A DNA stretch of 64,000 nt from Burkholderiales bacterium (GCA_025354165.1 JANXNI010000035.1:1-64000), one strand, 5' to 3'; shown: positions 1 through 9,594, counted from the first letter of the stretch. The notes: generated by a model not told the origin, from the sequence alone. Numbers and translations: made by a program.

Positions 1-204
1 AGGAACGCTGAAAGCGACAAACCGGGCTGAAACTGGATGCGGTTCATGGGCATGGATGACTCCGGAGTGGCTTGAAAAGCGCAACTGTACATAGATACAG
101 CCTACGTTTCAACCCTTCCTGAGACAGCTTGCTAATCAGGAGTCGACTTTGCCTCTTTTGTGTCGATCGCCCCTGTTAATTGGCGTTTTCGGCAAAAAGC
201 TGGC

Positions 205-1146
205 TCAGCGAATATGTTCGAGAAAATCCATCACGACACTGCGCATTTCCGTTGTTTCCTGATGCCCACAGTCAAACACCTGTTGCTGCCAATACTGAGG
301 CTTTTCGAGCGAAGCGTATGCGGCGCTGAGCGCTCTGTCGATTGACCGCACCCCGGCTGGCGGCGTCAAAGGATCGTCGCGTCCAACCAGTGAGAGATGC
401 GGCCTTGGTGCTATCAATGCGCTGATTTCGGCGGCTGTGAATTCGGCTCGAAGACCTGGAACAAAGAAATATTCTCCGTGTTGATCAAAGCCGCCGCTAG
501 CGACGAGCGCGTCGTATTCTGCGAGGCAGCAGAGATCAATGCAGGCGTTAATGGAGGGCTCAAGCGCCGCTGCCCAGATCGCCATCGTGCTGCCCATTGA
601 TAGCCCCAGCGCTGTTACGGGCAGCTGTGCGAGATCGGGTTGGGTGCGCGCCCATTCGAGCGAGGCCAGCGCGTCGTGAACGCGATATCCCCACAACGTT
701 TTGCCTTCCCACAACAGGCGTTTGACCATAGCGCGTTCGGACTTCACACCACCAAAATCGCGTTCACCAAAGCACCAATGATCGATGGCCAGCGAAGCAA
801 AACCCAGCGAGGCCAAAGTTTCACCATAGGGCGGGTTTTGCAGAGCAAGGCGACCGGTGAGCAACTCGTCTTTGCCGCACTCAAAACGGTTGCCGTGCGC
901 GTGGCAATAAAGCACGAGACTGCGCGACGGCTTGTCCCGCGGGCGCATCAGAATCGCTGGGACGGTTTCTTCGCTATTGAGCGTCAGCGTCCACGTTTCA
1001 ACGCGCGCATTCTCGGTGGTTTGCGTCGCAATCAGCACGCCGCTGGGCGGCTCTACGAGTGCCGGGCGTGGGCCAAGCAATCGCCACAGATCGGAATGCC
1101 GCTGCGCCGTCGCAGCGGCGTCGCCAAGCCATGACCATTGCCTCAT
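205..1146 (-). CDS. alpha/beta hydrolase, last gene of the sugar operon
   Basis: A 313-aa protein with an alpha/beta-hydrolase layout: oxyanion-region CHAHGN near residues 81-86, nucleophile elbow GLSMGS with Ser183, acidic residue in GRDDPLTP (Asp257 or 258), and a late His295 in CGHQETTE. No signal peptide is visible, so it should be cytoplasmic. It resembles the dienelactone-hydrolase/acetyl-esterase-like branch; the exact ester is unknown. Its ATG overlaps the GH31 stop codon by 4 bp (ATGA), so it is translationally coupled to the glycosidase. I infer that it removes an acyl or other ester group from the imported sugar before or after GH31 cleavage. A general carboxylesterase remains possible. 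Confidence 0.85.
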   Translation of the reverse strand: MRQWSWLGDAAATAQRHSDLWRLLGPRPALVEPPSGVLIATQTTENARVETWTLTLNSEETVPAILMRPRDKPSRSLVLYCHAHGNRFECGKDELLTGRLALQNPPYGETLASLGFASLAIDHWCFGERDFGGVKSERAMVKRLLWEGKTLWGYRVHDALASLEWARTQPDLAQLPVTALGLSMGSTMAIWAAALEPSINACIDLCCLAEYDALVASGGFDQHGEYFFVPGLRAEFTAAEISALIAPRPHLSLVGRDDPLTPPAGVRSIDRALSAAYASLEKPQYWQQQVFDCGHQETTEMRSVVMDFLEHIR

Positions 1147-3635
1147 TGCTGGAGCGGCACGCCCGTCGATGTGAGGTGCAGCGTGCGCGTTTCGTTGGGC
1201 GGCAAAATCACGCGAATGTGCTCATACGGCAGAGCCCAGCTGCCTTGCTGCGATGCTTGAACGTGCAGCGAACCACGGTCGGACGTTGCGTTGAACGTGT
1301 GAATCACACGTTGATCATCGGCGTGCGTCGTCTGCAAACCGTTGTCTTCAAACAGCATGGCGCTCGTTGCGATCTGCGCTGAAGAGGGCGGTGCCGGGTA
1401 GTAGCGCAACGCCCGCGAGGGCTCTTCCGTTTTTTGCAGATCGCTCGTGGTGTCGGTAGTCGGTAGCAGAGCACCGGCGCGCACAAACAGCGGTAGGCGA
1501 TCGAGCGGCGCGTCAACGGTGATCGTCTGGCCACCTTCAAAATACTCGCCGGTCCAGTAGTTGAACCAGCCATCGGCATATGCGCCATGCGGCAGATACA
1601 GGCTACGTGTGCGCGCGTCAGGCTCAAACACCGGCGCGACGAGCAGATCGCCGCCGACCATCATTTCGTCGTTGTTCTGCCACGTCGTTGCGTCGTCACC
1701 GAAGTGGAAGAACGTAGGTCGCAACACGGGGGTGTGCGCGGTCGTCGCCTGCCACATAAGTGTGTAGAGATACGGCATCAAATGCAGCCGCAGGCCAACA
1801 CTCGCCCGGATCGTTGCCGTGGCGTCGGCGTGCAGCCACGGCGTGTTCACACTGCCGTCAGCCTTCCACGAATTCATGATCATGCGCGGCACCAAGCAGC
1901 ATGCTTGCGTCCAGCGAATCAGCATTTCGGCGCTCGGCACCGGGCCGGCAAAACCACCTATGTCATGGCCAATGTTGAACATGCCCGAAAGGCTCATGGT
2001 TAACGCCATGAACTGGTTCCAGCGCATCGTGTGCCAGCTGGTGGTGTTGTCGCCGCTCCATGTCTGGGCATAGCGCTGCAGGCCCGGTGGGCCAGCGCGC
2101 GTGACGGTGTAGACCCGTTCATCGGGGCGTGACTGCGATTGCGCTTCCGCCGTCGCCTGCGTCATCAAAAGCGCATGCAGCGAGCGTGAACGGTGAATCG
2201 GAATCGCCTTGCCATTGCCGTGAGACGAGCCTGTTTCGCTCCAGATTTCGTATTCGTTGTTGTCGTTCCAGCCGGTATCGATACCGAAGTCGAGCACCTG
2301 TTGTTTCAGGCCTTCCTGCCACCAACGGCGGTCTTCCGCGCGAGTGAAATCAAGGTGTGCACCCCAGCCGTCCCAGAACTGGTCGAGGCAGGGCAAACCG
2401 GTGGCCGTATCGCGGATGAAACCGCCGTTGGCAACGATGCCCGCATACGCCGGGTGATCGTTCAGCAGGCAGGGTTTGAGGTTCGCCATCGTTCGCACGC
2501 CAGCGGCCTTGAACGATTGCAATAGCCCGCGCGCGTCGGGGAATTTGTCTGTGTTCCAGGTGAACACGTAGCGCTGCTTGCCGCGACTCGTGTAGCCCGA
2601 GCCAAAGTGAAAGCTCGACAACGGAAATTTGTCCGCCTCTGCCAACGCAAGAAATTTGCGAATCTGCGCCTGCGCGTCGGGGAAATCAGCGAGCGCCATT
2701 GCTGTGTTGGCGTAACCCAGACTCCAGCGCGGTGGAAATGCGGTGCCGCCAATCAACTGCATGAATCGCGAGAGTGCGGTGGGCACATCCGGGCCGGCAA
2801 ACACGTAGTAATCGAGATCACCATCATGGACTTCGGTCGCGCGATAGAACTCGTGATAATTGTCGAACTCCTGCCCGAAATCGAAGGTGCATTCCGCGAG
2901 CGTGTCGTAGTAAATGCCGTAGGTTGAACCGGTGTCTGCGCGCCGTCCTAAAAAGAAGGGCCAATGCTTGTACAACGGGTCGCTCGTCTCGCCGTTGTAG
3001 CCGAGGGCATCGAGCTGGCGCGTTCTGAATCTACGACCCGCTTTGTTCAGCGGCCCCGTTTTGTCACCGAGCCCGAAGTATTGATCATGCTCATCGCGCG
3101 ATTGCCAGTGATTGATCTGGCCACTGCGTTTCTCGGCGGAGTAGGCATACGTAGGGCGGTCTTTGCAGCAAACGAGCCAATGCGTGTCGTTCCATTGTTC
3201 CCAGACGAGCCCGAAGGGGTCGAGAGCGATTTTGGCGCGGAGATTTTTACTCGACAGAATGAGCGTTCCATCAGCTTGCGACACGTTGCCTATCGATTGA
3301 GCGAAGAGCGTTGCGCGATCTCGTCCCCTCTCCCCTTGCGGGAGAGGGCTAGGGTGAGGGGTTAGGTGGTTCGGGGAGCCGAGATTGGTATTTACGCCAC
3401 CGTCCCCCTCACCCCCGGAGCCCACTGGCGACAAGTGTGTCGCGTCTCCCGCGAGGGGAGAGGGGGCTATGACGGACCAAGTTCTCTCTTCTTTCAACCC
3501 ATCAGGTGGAGTGAAAAATACGCGACCAACACCGTCAGCAACAATACTGACCCGACATTTCCAGCCACCTTCAATCGCAAGTTCTACGAATCCGTTTTCA
3601 CCAGCGCGAACCTCCGCGCGTCGCAGCGGCGTCAT
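1143..3635 (-). CDS. glycoside hydrolase family 31 (alpha-glucosidase/alpha-xylosidase type)
   Basis: An 830-aa cytoplasmic (no signal peptide) GH31 enzyme. It has an N-terminal beta-sandwich, then a TIM barrel with the catalytic nucleophile motif WNDNNE (residues 456-461, Asp458) and the acid/base region WSGDNTTSW (Asp529), followed by GHDIGG near 557 and C-terminal beta domains. The family cleaves alpha-linked glucose or xylose from non-reducing ends by a retaining mechanism. The start overlaps the ATPase stop codon (TGATG) and the end overlaps the hydrolase start, so it sits inside the transporter operon and probably acts on the imported oligosaccharide. Residues about 56-106 are low-complexity (contains HPSPLPQGERG) and derive from an in-frame insertion of a palindromic repeat pair. 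Substrate cannot be fixed from sequence alone. Confidence 0.93.
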   Translation of the reverse strand: MTPLRRAEVRAGENGFVELAIEGGWKCRVSIVADGVGRVFFTPPDGLKEERTWSVIAPSPLAGDATHLSPVGSGGEGDGGVNTNLGSPNHLTPHPSPLPQGERGRDRATLFAQSIGNVSQADGTLILSSKNLRAKIALDPFGLVWEQWNDTHWLVCCKDRPTYAYSAEKRSGQINHWQSRDEHDQYFGLGDKTGPLNKAGRRFRTRQLDALGYNGETSDPLYKHWPFFLGRRADTGSTYGIYYDTLAECTFDFGQEFDNYHEFYRATEVHDGDLDYYVFAGPDVPTALSRFMQLIGGTAFPPRWSLGYANTAMALADFPDAQAQIRKFLALAEADKFPLSSFHFGSGYTSRGKQRYVFTWNTDKFPDARGLLQSFKAAGVRTMANLKPCLLNDHPAYAGIVANGGFIRDTATGLPCLDQFWDGWGAHLDFTRAEDRRWWQEGLKQQVLDFGIDTGWNDNNEYEIWSETGSSHGNGKAIPIHRSRSLHALLMTQATAEAQSQSRPDERVYTVTRAGPPGLQRYAQTWSGDNTTSWHTMRWNQFMALTMSLSGMFNIGHDIGGFAGPVPSAEMLIRWTQACCLVPRMIMNSWKADGSVNTPWLHADATATIRASVGLRLHLMPYLYTLMWQATTAHTPVLRPTFFHFGDDATTWQNNDEMMVGGDLLVAPVFEPDARTRSLYLPHGAYADGWFNYWTGEYFEGGQTITVDAPLDRLPLFVRAGALLPTTDTTSDLQKTEEPSRALRYYPAPPSSAQIATSAMLFEDNGLQTTHADDQRVIHTFNATSDRGSLHVQASQQGSWALPYEHIRVILPPNETRTLHLTSTGVPLQQ
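3323..3466. repeat. inverted pair of palindromic dispersed repeats inside the GH31 gene
   Basis: Unit 1 (about 3323-3362) carries a CCCTCTCC...GGAGAGGG hairpin followed by AGGGTGAGGGG. Unit 2 (about 3402-3466) carries CCCCTCACCC then a TCTCCC...GGGGAGAGGG hairpin, in the opposite orientation. A third copy lies at 22379-22419. The pair keeps the GH31 reading frame open and adds about 50 residues near the N-terminus. This is the look of a REP/MITE-like family in proteobacterial genomes; mobility by a REP-associated transposase is only an inference. Confidence 0.8.
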
Positions 3636-4729
3636 CAGCGCACCGCCCGTTCTTCGCCGCCCGATTCAAACAGGCGGCAGGCTTCTGGTGGCGCGTACAG
3701 GGTGGTGGTTTCTCCGATTCTGGTCCTGACTTGACCGGCGACTTGCGCTGTAACACGTGGGCCTTCCGCAGTTGGGTTGGCACCCGGCAAGGTGCCGTAA
3801 AGCAGGGAGTGGCCGCCGAGTTGTTCGACACCGGTGATGGTAATGGGCATCGCCAGTGCACCTTCGCGCTGTTCAAGCGTCAAATGCTCCGGGCGGACAC
3901 CCAGCGTGAGCGCCGTTCCGGACGCCGGTTTGCTCTCGGTGCTCAGGGCAAACGATTGGCCGTACTCAGTCACGATGTTGTCGCCATGACCTGCGCTCAC
4001 CGGCGCAAAGTTCATTTGCGGCGAACCGATAAAACCAGCTACAAATTTATTGTTCGGACTGTTGTAAAGCGCCAGCGGAGAGCCAATCTGCTCGATGCTT
4101 CCCGCGCGCAGCACGACGATTTTGTCGGCCATCGTCATCGCTTCTACCTGATCATGCGTCACGTAAATCATCGTTGCGCCGAGTCTGCGGTGCAGGCCCG
4201 TGATTTCACCGCGCATTGACACGCGAAGCTCTGCGTCAAGATTTGACAACGGCTCGTCGAACAAAAATATCTTCGGTTCGCGCACGATGGAGCGACCAAT
4301 TGCCACGCGCTGACGTTGACCACCTGATAGCTGTGTCGGCTTGCGATCCAGCAGCGGATCAAGGCGCAGCAGTTTGGCCGCCGCGTCCACTTTGGTTCGA
4401 ACCACGTCTTTTGCAACACCGGTGTTTTCCAGCCCGAACGCCATGTTTTGATACACGGTCATGTGCGGGTAGAGCGCGTATGACTGAAACACCATGGCGA
4501 GGCCGCGATCTGCGGCCCGAGTGTCGTTCGCGCGCTGCCCGTCAATGAAGAGCTCGCCTGTTGTGATGTCTTCCAGCCCGCAAATCATGCGCAGCAACGT
4601 GGATTTTCCGCAGCCGGACGGTCCAACGAACACAACGAATTCGCCGTCATGGACATCTAGATCGACACCGCGAATGACGCGCGTCGAGCCGAAATCTTTG
4701 ACGACATTTTTGAGCTGGAGAGATGCCAT
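3635..4729 (-). CDS. sugar ABC transporter ATP-binding protein (MalK/UgpC type)
   Basis: A 364-aa ATPase with Walker [10 protein letters not shown] (residues 36-44), Q-loop in [10 protein letters not shown], signature [14 protein letters not shown], Walker [12 protein letters not shown] and H-loop THDQVEAMT, followed by a C-terminal TOBE-type region that in MalK relatives carries regulatory contacts. It energises import by the two permeases encoded just upstream. I chose the start at 4729 because its ATG overlaps the permease stop (TAATG) and the following residues match the family start; a longer frame to 4924 only covers the permease gene. Its stop overlaps the GH31 start. ATPases of this class can sometimes serve more than one sugar importer. 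Confidence 0.95.
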   Translation of the reverse strand: MASLQLKNVVKDFGSTRVIRGVDLDVHDGEFVVFVGPSGCGKSTLLRMICGLEDITTGELFIDGQRANDTRAADRGLAMVFQSYALYPHMTVYQNMAFGLENTGVAKDVVRTKVDAAAKLLRLDPLLDRKPTQLSGGQRQRVAIGRSIVREPKIFLFDEPLSNLDAELRVSMRGEITGLHRRLGATMIYVTHDQVEAMTMADKIVVLRAGSIEQIGSPLALYNSPNNKFVAGFIGSPQMNFAPVSAGHGDNIVTEYGQSFALSTESKPASGTALTLGVRPEHLTLEQREGALAMPITITGVEQLGGHSLLYGTLPGANPTAEGPRVTAQVAGQVRTRIGETTTLYAPPEACRLFESGGEERAVR

Positions 4730-5778
4730 TACTTTACTCCGGCAGAGGCGATACCCTGCGTGATGTATTTCTGTAAGAACGCGAATACGATGGTGATCGG
4801 CAGCAGCGTGATCACCGTCATCGCGAGTAAATAATTCCACTGCGTGACGAGGTCGCCCTGAAACGCGTTGAGCGCCAGTTGCAGCGTGAATTTCTCGTTC
4901 TTCGAGAGCACGATGAGTGGCCAAAGGAAATCATTCCAGCGCCACATCACTGAGAAAATCGCAAGCACGGCCAGCGCGGGTGCAGCCAGCGGCAATATGA
5001 TGCGGTAATAAATCTGCCATTCGCTCGCATGATCCATACGCGCCGCTTCGAGCAATTCGTCGGGGATCGTGAGCATGTATTGCCGCAGCAGGAACACGCC
5101 CGTTGGCGTGGCAATCGCGGGCCAGATGACGCCCCATAAACTGTTCAGCAGGCCGAGTTCGGAGACAACGAGAAAGTTCGGCACGAGCACAATGGCTGGC
5201 GGCACCATCAGCGTGCCGAGAATCAGCAGGAATACGGCGGAGCGTCCGCTGAATTTGTACTTCGACAGAGCAAACGCAGCCATTGAATTGAACAGCAGCG
5301 TGAGGATGGTCGCGATCACGGTAATGAACACTGAGTTCCACAGATAGGTGCCAAACTTGATCTGTCCGCCAAGATCGGTGTAGTTCTCGGTCGCAAGTTT
5401 GAACTCGCGCACGGGCTCACGATCCTTCACGTTCACACGCACAAAATCGTCGGGGCGCGCTGGATCAATCAGCGTGGAGGTCAGGCCGATACGGCGCAAC
5501 TCGGCCAGTTCTTTCGTCGTGCCATCGGGCATCTTCACGCGATAGACCGGCTTCATTTTTTCTTCACCGGGCACCGCGACGGACTTCTGTCCGTAGGGCA
5601 AAAATGCTGGCGGAAACTCGTTGAGTGCAGCCTCTGTTTTGAACGACGACATCACGAGCCAGAGCACCGGCCCGAACATCAGGAACAGACCGATCACAAG
5701 GTAGGCGTACGATAGCCAATCGGTCCAGTCCATGCTGCGGCCGTTGCGTGTGCGGGTGAGGAAATTTAGCGCTTTCAT
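4729..5778 (-). CDS. carbohydrate ABC transporter permease (MalG/UgpE type)
   Basis: A 349-aa inner-membrane protein. A transmembrane helix near residues 20-45 is followed by an unusually long loop of about 90 residues facing the periplasm, then five further hydrophobic helices. The EAA loop that docks on the ATPase is visible as [20 protein letters not shown] in the second half. The loop makes it longer than the roughly 280 residues usual for this family. It overlaps the upstream permease by 4 bp and the downstream ATPase by 1 bp, so the genes are coupled. Substrate specificity lies mainly in the binding protein. Confidence 0.93.
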   Translation of the reverse strand: MKALNFLTRTRNGRSMDWTDWLSYAYLVIGLFLMFGPVLWLVMSSFKTEAALNEFPPAFLPYGQKSVAVPGEEKMKPVYRVKMPDGTTKELAELRRIGLTSTLIDPARPDDFVRVNVKDREPVREFKLATENYTDLGGQIKFGTYLWNSVFITVIATILTLLFNSMAAFALSKYKFSGRSAVFLLILGTLMVPPAIVLVPNFLVVSELGLLNSLWGVIWPAIATPTGVFLLRQYMLTIPDELLEAARMDHASEWQIYYRIILPLAAPALAVLAIFSVMWRWNDFLWPLIVLSKNEKFTLQLALNAFQGDLVTQWNYLLAMTVITLLPITIVFAFLQKYITQGIASAGVK

Positions 5779-6692
5779 TTCGCACGTTCTCCGGCTTTTT
5801 CTGCGTTCGACAACTTCAATTGCAGGAGCGTTAGCGCGACCAGTGCGAGGGCCAACATCAGCGAACCCGCCGCCGCAATGCCGTACAGCCGTACCGGTTC
5901 AACGAAGCCCGTCTGATAAATGAACTGCACGACGAAGGTGGTCGCAGAACCCGGTCCGCCGCCCGTGAGTACGAAGACCTCGTCAAATATTTGCACTGCC
6001 TTGATCATCGCGAGCACAACGACGACCAGCAGATTGGGCATCAACAGCGGCAGCGTGATCCGCGTCAATGAGCGCCACGGCGACGCTTTGTCGAGCTGCG
6101 CGGCCTCATACAAATCGGCCGGAATCGCCTGCAAGCCCGCGAGCAAAATGAGTGTGTAGAAACCCATGTGCGCCCAGATCGACACGAAGGTGACCCAGAA
6201 GAATGCCCAGCCCGGCTCCGCGAGCCAGAGCACCGGGTGCGCATCCATCGCCACCATCGCGGCGTTGAGCAAACCGTCGCGCTGCAATATCCATTTCCAG
6301 ATCAGCGCAACGACCACCGGCGACAGCAAAACGGGGTAGAAAAACACGCCGCGCCAGAAGCCGCGGCCGATGATTTTTCGGTTGAGTACGACGGCCGTGA
6401 TGAGAGCAAACAGCACCATCAGCGTGACCTGAAAGATCGCGTACTTCGCGGTGTTCCAGATCGATTGCCAGAACACGTCTTTGCGACAGGACGCGGGGTC
6501 GAAATACGAGCCGCATTCGAGCAGCGTTGAGAAGTTTTCAAAGCCCACGCCGGGGCGCTGTGTAGGGTAGAGATTCACGCCGCCGGTGAACGCGTAATGA
6601 AGGTTGATCGCAATCGGCACAAACGTGAACAGGAGGATCACGATCACGTTGGGTGCCAGAAAGAACCACGGCGTGCTAGCGCTGGTTTTCAT
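5775..6692 (-). CDS. carbohydrate ABC transporter permease (MalF/UgpA type)
   Basis: A 305-aa polytopic membrane protein beginning with a hydrophobic helix (WFFLAPNVIVILLFTFVPIA) and carrying the EAA-type loop YEAAQLDKASPWRSLTRITL near residue 205. It forms the heterodimeric channel with the neighbouring MalG-like permease. The ATG at 6692 follows an AAGGGA ribosome-binding site; a TTG one codon earlier is possible. A 199-bp gap with a hairpin separates it from the binding-protein gene, the common arrangement that lets the binding protein be made in excess. Confidence 0.93.
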   Translation of the reverse strand: MKTSASTPWFFLAPNVIVILLFTFVPIAINLHYAFTGGVNLYPTQRPGVGFENFSTLLECGSYFDPASCRKDVFWQSIWNTAKYAIFQVTLMVLFALITAVVLNRKIIGRGFWRGVFFYPVLLSPVVVALIWKWILQRDGLLNAAMVAMDAHPVLWLAEPGWAFFWVTFVSIWAHMGFYTLILLAGLQAIPADLYEAAQLDKASPWRSLTRITLPLLMPNLLVVVVLAMIKAVQIFDEVFVLTGGGPGSATTFVVQFIYQTGFVEPVRLYGIAAAGSLMLALALVALTLLQLKLSNAEKAGERAK

Positions 6693-6862
6693 CAATCGAA
6701 TCCCTTGCAGCTTTTTGTTGAATGCCCCGTTGCATTGGGGCTGAAGCGGGTTTGTAGCCTAAGTCGACTATTGACAGAATTACGTTTTAGCCCATGAGCG
6801 GAGGCGTTTTCGCGAGAAAGCTGAGTGGCTGATCGGCTTCGCGCCGTCCCCGACTACGGTGG

Positions 6863-6888
6863 TTGGGTGGACACGGAGTGCCCACCCC
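6863..6888 (-). terminator. intercistronic hairpin after the binding-protein gene
   Basis: GGGTGG and CCACCC arms with a short ACACGGAGTG-like loop lie directly after the binding-protein stop codon. There is no U-tract on the minus strand, so it is more likely an mRNA-stabilising or attenuating stem-loop than a full terminator. Confidence 0.4.
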
Positions 6889-6894
6889 ACAGTC

Positions 6895-8184
6895 TTACTT
6901 CGCCGCCGCCTTGACCTGCTCGTCAACGTCAGAGGCCAGACGCTTCAACGCGTCGTCGACCGACATTTCGCCGGCAACGGCCTGACCAAGGCGCGCGGCC
7001 GTTGGCTGGAACACAGCGCGATTTAACTTGTAACCCTGCAGATCAAAGTTTGGCTTCAGGATTTTCGGCACGTCGGCGACGAAGCTGTTGAGCGCAGCTT
7101 TGGCCAGTGGCGACACGTTGTAGGTCACGCCCGCCTTCGCCACCGCAAGGTTCGCAGGAATATTTTCGGTTCGGGACATCATCTCGGTGTAGTTCGCGTC
7201 CATCGACAGGAAGTCGAGGAATTTCGCCACTTCAGCCGGAGCCTTGGTGCGCTTCAGACCCACGTAGGCCGCACCGCCTGGCATTGCGGTGCAACCCGCC
7301 GGGCCGCACGGAGCGGGCACGACGGCCCAGTCGAACGACTTGGTGACGTTCTTGTCCATGCGGTTGATTTGCCACGAACCAGAGTAATAAAGCACGATGC
7401 GACCGTTCGCAAATTCCTCGAACGCATCACGATAGGCAGAGCCGCCCAAGCCGCCCCAGACTTCTTTTGGCATCAAGCCGTTTTTGTTCCAGTCCACAAA
7501 TTTTTTCGCAGCAAGCTTGTAGCCGTCGTCGATGACGGGTGTGCCCTTCGCATCAAAAATCTTGGCGCCGTAAGCCACGGCCAGTGGCGCAAAGCGGTGA
7601 CCGGTGCGGTCCATCGCACCTGCAAACGGGGTCTTAGTGGCGTCAGCGACTTTTTTCGCGGTCGCCATCCAGTCGTCCCATGTCGTGGTCGGGCCCGGCA
7701 GCGGAATTTTTGCCTGATCGAACAGCGTTTTATTGACATACATGCCGGTCACAGTCAACTGCGACATCATGCCGTAAATGCCCTTGTCTGTTGGCCCTGA
7801 GCGGAACCAGGGCAGCGTCGTGGCAAAGTTGTCCTGCCATGCTTTCTGTCGCGCAGCGCTCAGATACGGTGTGAGGTCGAGGTAGTACTTGTTCAGGCCG
7901 CCGAGATCCGTGACGCGCGCGATATCCGGACCTTCGCCTGCGGCCAGTTGCACGGGAAGCGTCTCGACGACCGCTTTATACGGCACTTTGTCGATGATGA
8001 TTTTGGTGCCAGGGTTGGCCGCTTCAAAGCGCTTGGCAATGTCGCCTGTTACTTCGCACTCATTGCCATCGGAATAGCACTGAACGCGCAGATCGGTGGC
8101 CTGAACTGAGAGCGCTGAAAATGAGACCAGCGCAGCGGCGATTGACGCAGCCAGCGATGAAGTTCGTACTGTTAAATTTTTCAC
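6895..8184 (-). CDS. extracellular sugar-binding protein of the ABC importer
   Basis: A 429-aa periplasmic binding protein of the MalE/UgpB-like family. The N-terminus is a classical signal peptide (positive VKNLTVR, hydrophobic core SLAASIAAALVSFSAL, cleavage near VQA-TD). The mature part shows typical family features such as AAGEGPDIARVTDLGGLNKYYLDLTPYL and late helices with GEMSVDDALKRLASDVDEQV. I chose the GTG at 8184 because a strong AGGAGG site lies about 9 nt upstream; an in-frame ATG at 8253 would add a non-signal-like leader. It is the first gene of the sugar operon and determines specificity, which is not readable from sequence. Confidence 0.93.
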   Translation of the reverse strand: MKNLTVRTSSLAASIAAALVSFSALSVQATDLRVQCYSDGNECEVTGDIAKRFEAANPGTKIIIDKVPYKAVVETLPVQLAAGEGPDIARVTDLGGLNKYYLDLTPYLSAARQKAWQDNFATTLPWFRSGPTDKGIYGMMSQLTVTGMYVNKTLFDQAKIPLPGPTTTWDDWMATAKKVADATKTPFAGAMDRTGHRFAPLAVAYGAKIFDAKGTPVIDDGYKLAAKKFVDWNKNGLMPKEVWGGLGGSAYRDAFEEFANGRIVLYYSGSWQINRMDKNVTKSFDWAVVPAPCGPAGCTAMPGGAAYVGLKRTKAPAEVAKFLDFLSMDANYTEMMSRTENIPANLAVAKAGVTYNVSPLAKAALNSFVADVPKILKPNFDLQGYKLNRAVFQPTAARLGQAVAGEMSVDDALKRLASDVDEQVKAAAK

Positions 8185-8192
8185 AACTAAAG

Positions 8193-8199
8193 TCCTCCT
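8193..8199 (-). promoter_or_regulatory. strong ribosome binding site deciding the GTG start at 8184
   Basis: On the minus strand the sequence reads AGGAGGA, 8 nt before GTG. It fixes the start of the binding protein at a GTG rather than at the upstream ATG. Confidence 0.8.
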
Positions 8200-8261
8200 G
8201 AAAACCTTGAAGCGCAAATGTAGCGCGGCGGCAAATTTGTACCGACCTACCAATTATTTTA

Positions 8262-8286
8262 AGTCATATATATCATCTATATGACT
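8262..8286. promoter_or_regulatory. perfect inverted repeat, candidate operator of the sugar operon
   Basis: AGTCATATA and TATATGACT are exact reverse complements separated by 7 bp. The site lies 78 bp upstream of the binding-protein start and in the gap shared with the divergent gene at 8434. A dimeric repressor or activator is expected, but no regulator gene is adjacent, so the cognate factor is unknown. Confidence 0.55.
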
Positions 8287-8433
8287 AGGGGTTTTCCCTT
8301 GTCGGCGATTTTCGATAACTGGCGATAGCTCGCGTTCATCTTACGTGTGACAATGCCGATGTCATTATTAAACGCAAGTTTTTCGCAGTCACGAAACGCT
8401 TCAAGTTGCCTCGCCAATTACCCCCAACTTTTT

Positions 8434-9573
8434 ATGAAAAAAATCTTATCCGTTTGCTCGCGCTTAGCGACGTTCGCTGCACTTAGCGCTACGTTCGCGG
8501 CAACGTTTTCGTCGTACGCTACAAGCGAAATTATCGTCGGTCGCAGCTTGCCCCTCTCGGGCGCACAGGTCTCGTATGGCACGGCGAAACAGGACGGTGC
8601 TGACGCGCTAATCGCGCGGGTGAATCGCGAAGGCGGCGTCAATGGCCAACAGATTCGTGTGGTCACGCTGGACGATGGTTATGTGCCCGCAAAAACGGTC
8701 GCTAATTTGAAGCAGCTCGCGGACGAGCAGCGACCGGTTGCGTTCCTCGGGCTCTTCGGTGTGCCCACTGTTGCGGCCGCGCTGCCGGTAGTTGCCGAGT
8801 TAAAAATCCCCTCCGTAGGTGTGACATCGGGCACGGCTGCGGTGCGTGCGGGCTACTTGCGCTATGTGTTTCCAGTGCGTGGGAGTTATGCCGACGAGGC
8901 GCGACTGATCGTGTCGCATCTGAAGGTGATTGGTTTGACCAAGATCGCCATCGTGCAGCAGGACATCCCTTTCGGGCAGGCGACGCGAGACATCTTTGTC
9001 GCGGAGCTGACGGCTGCTGGCATCAATACCTTTACCGAAAGCAAAGTGACGGCAACGGGCGACAATGCGGCCACCGTATTGGCGAAGATAAAGCAATCGC
9101 AACCGCAAGCGATTTTCCTGGCCATGCTGTCGAACGCGGCCGTTCCGGTGGTCCGTGAGCTATCGACGCAATTGCGCGGTGTCTCCAGCTACGCGTTTTC
9201 ACCGGTCGATACAACACTGGTGATGAAGCAAACAGAGGGCGCAGCGAAGGGTTTGGGTGTCACTCAAATCGTGCCGATTCCGAGCGGCGCATCGATGCTC
9301 GTGGTGCGCGACTACCGCCGCGACCTTGAGGCGTTGAAGCGCGGCGAGCCTTCGTTCTACAGCCTTGAGGGCTACCTTGAAGCGGCCGTGCTGGTCGAAG
9401 GTTTGCGCCGTACCGGCTCGGGATCGCCGTCACCGGAATCATTAGTCAAAGCGTTGGAGACGATGAGCCCGTATGACGTGAAAGGTTTCACCGTTCGCTA
9501 CAACGGTCGCGTGCATGAAGGTAGTCGCTACGTTGACTTGACGGTGATTGGCAAGAACGGGGTCATGCATTAA
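8434..9573 (+). CDS. periplasmic ABC-type substrate-binding protein (Leu/Ile/Val family)
   Basis: A 379-aa protein with a signal peptide (MKKILSVCSRLATFAALSAT...ATSEI) and the Peripla_BP_6 pattern: IVGRSLPLSGAQVSYG at the mature N-terminus, GVNGQQIRVVTLDDGY, then VPTVAAALPVVAELKIPSVGVTSG. The family binds branched-chain amino acids, amides, aromatic acids or similar ligands. The ATG at 8434 was chosen because the signal peptide begins there; an ATG at 8347 would add 29 residues without signal character, and neither has a clear ribosome site. It stands alone without permease or ATPase genes, so it either uses a transporter encoded elsewhere or acts as a sensory binding protein. Confidence 0.88.
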   Translation: MKKILSVCSRLATFAALSATFAATFSSYATSEIIVGRSLPLSGAQVSYGTAKQDGADALIARVNREGGVNGQQIRVVTLDDGYVPAKTVANLKQLADEQRPVAFLGLFGVPTVAAALPVVAELKIPSVGVTSGTAAVRAGYLRYVFPVRGSYADEARLIVSHLKVIGLTKIAIVQQDIPFGQATRDIFVAELTAAGINTFTESKVTATGDNAATVLAKIKQSQPQAIFLAMLSNAAVPVVRELSTQLRGVSSYAFSPVDTTLVMKQTEGAAKGLGVTQIVPIPSGASMLVVRDYRRDLEALKRGEPSFYSLEGYLEAAVLVEGLRRTGSGSPSPESLVKALETMSPYDVKGFTVRYNGRVHEGSRYVDLTVIGKNGVMH

Positions 9574-9594
9574 TCGCTTGCGGTCGCGCTCGGA

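Noticed and set aside
1-204. Possible gene at the left edge
   Set aside because: No frame with coding features; only sequence downstream of the hydrolase stop.
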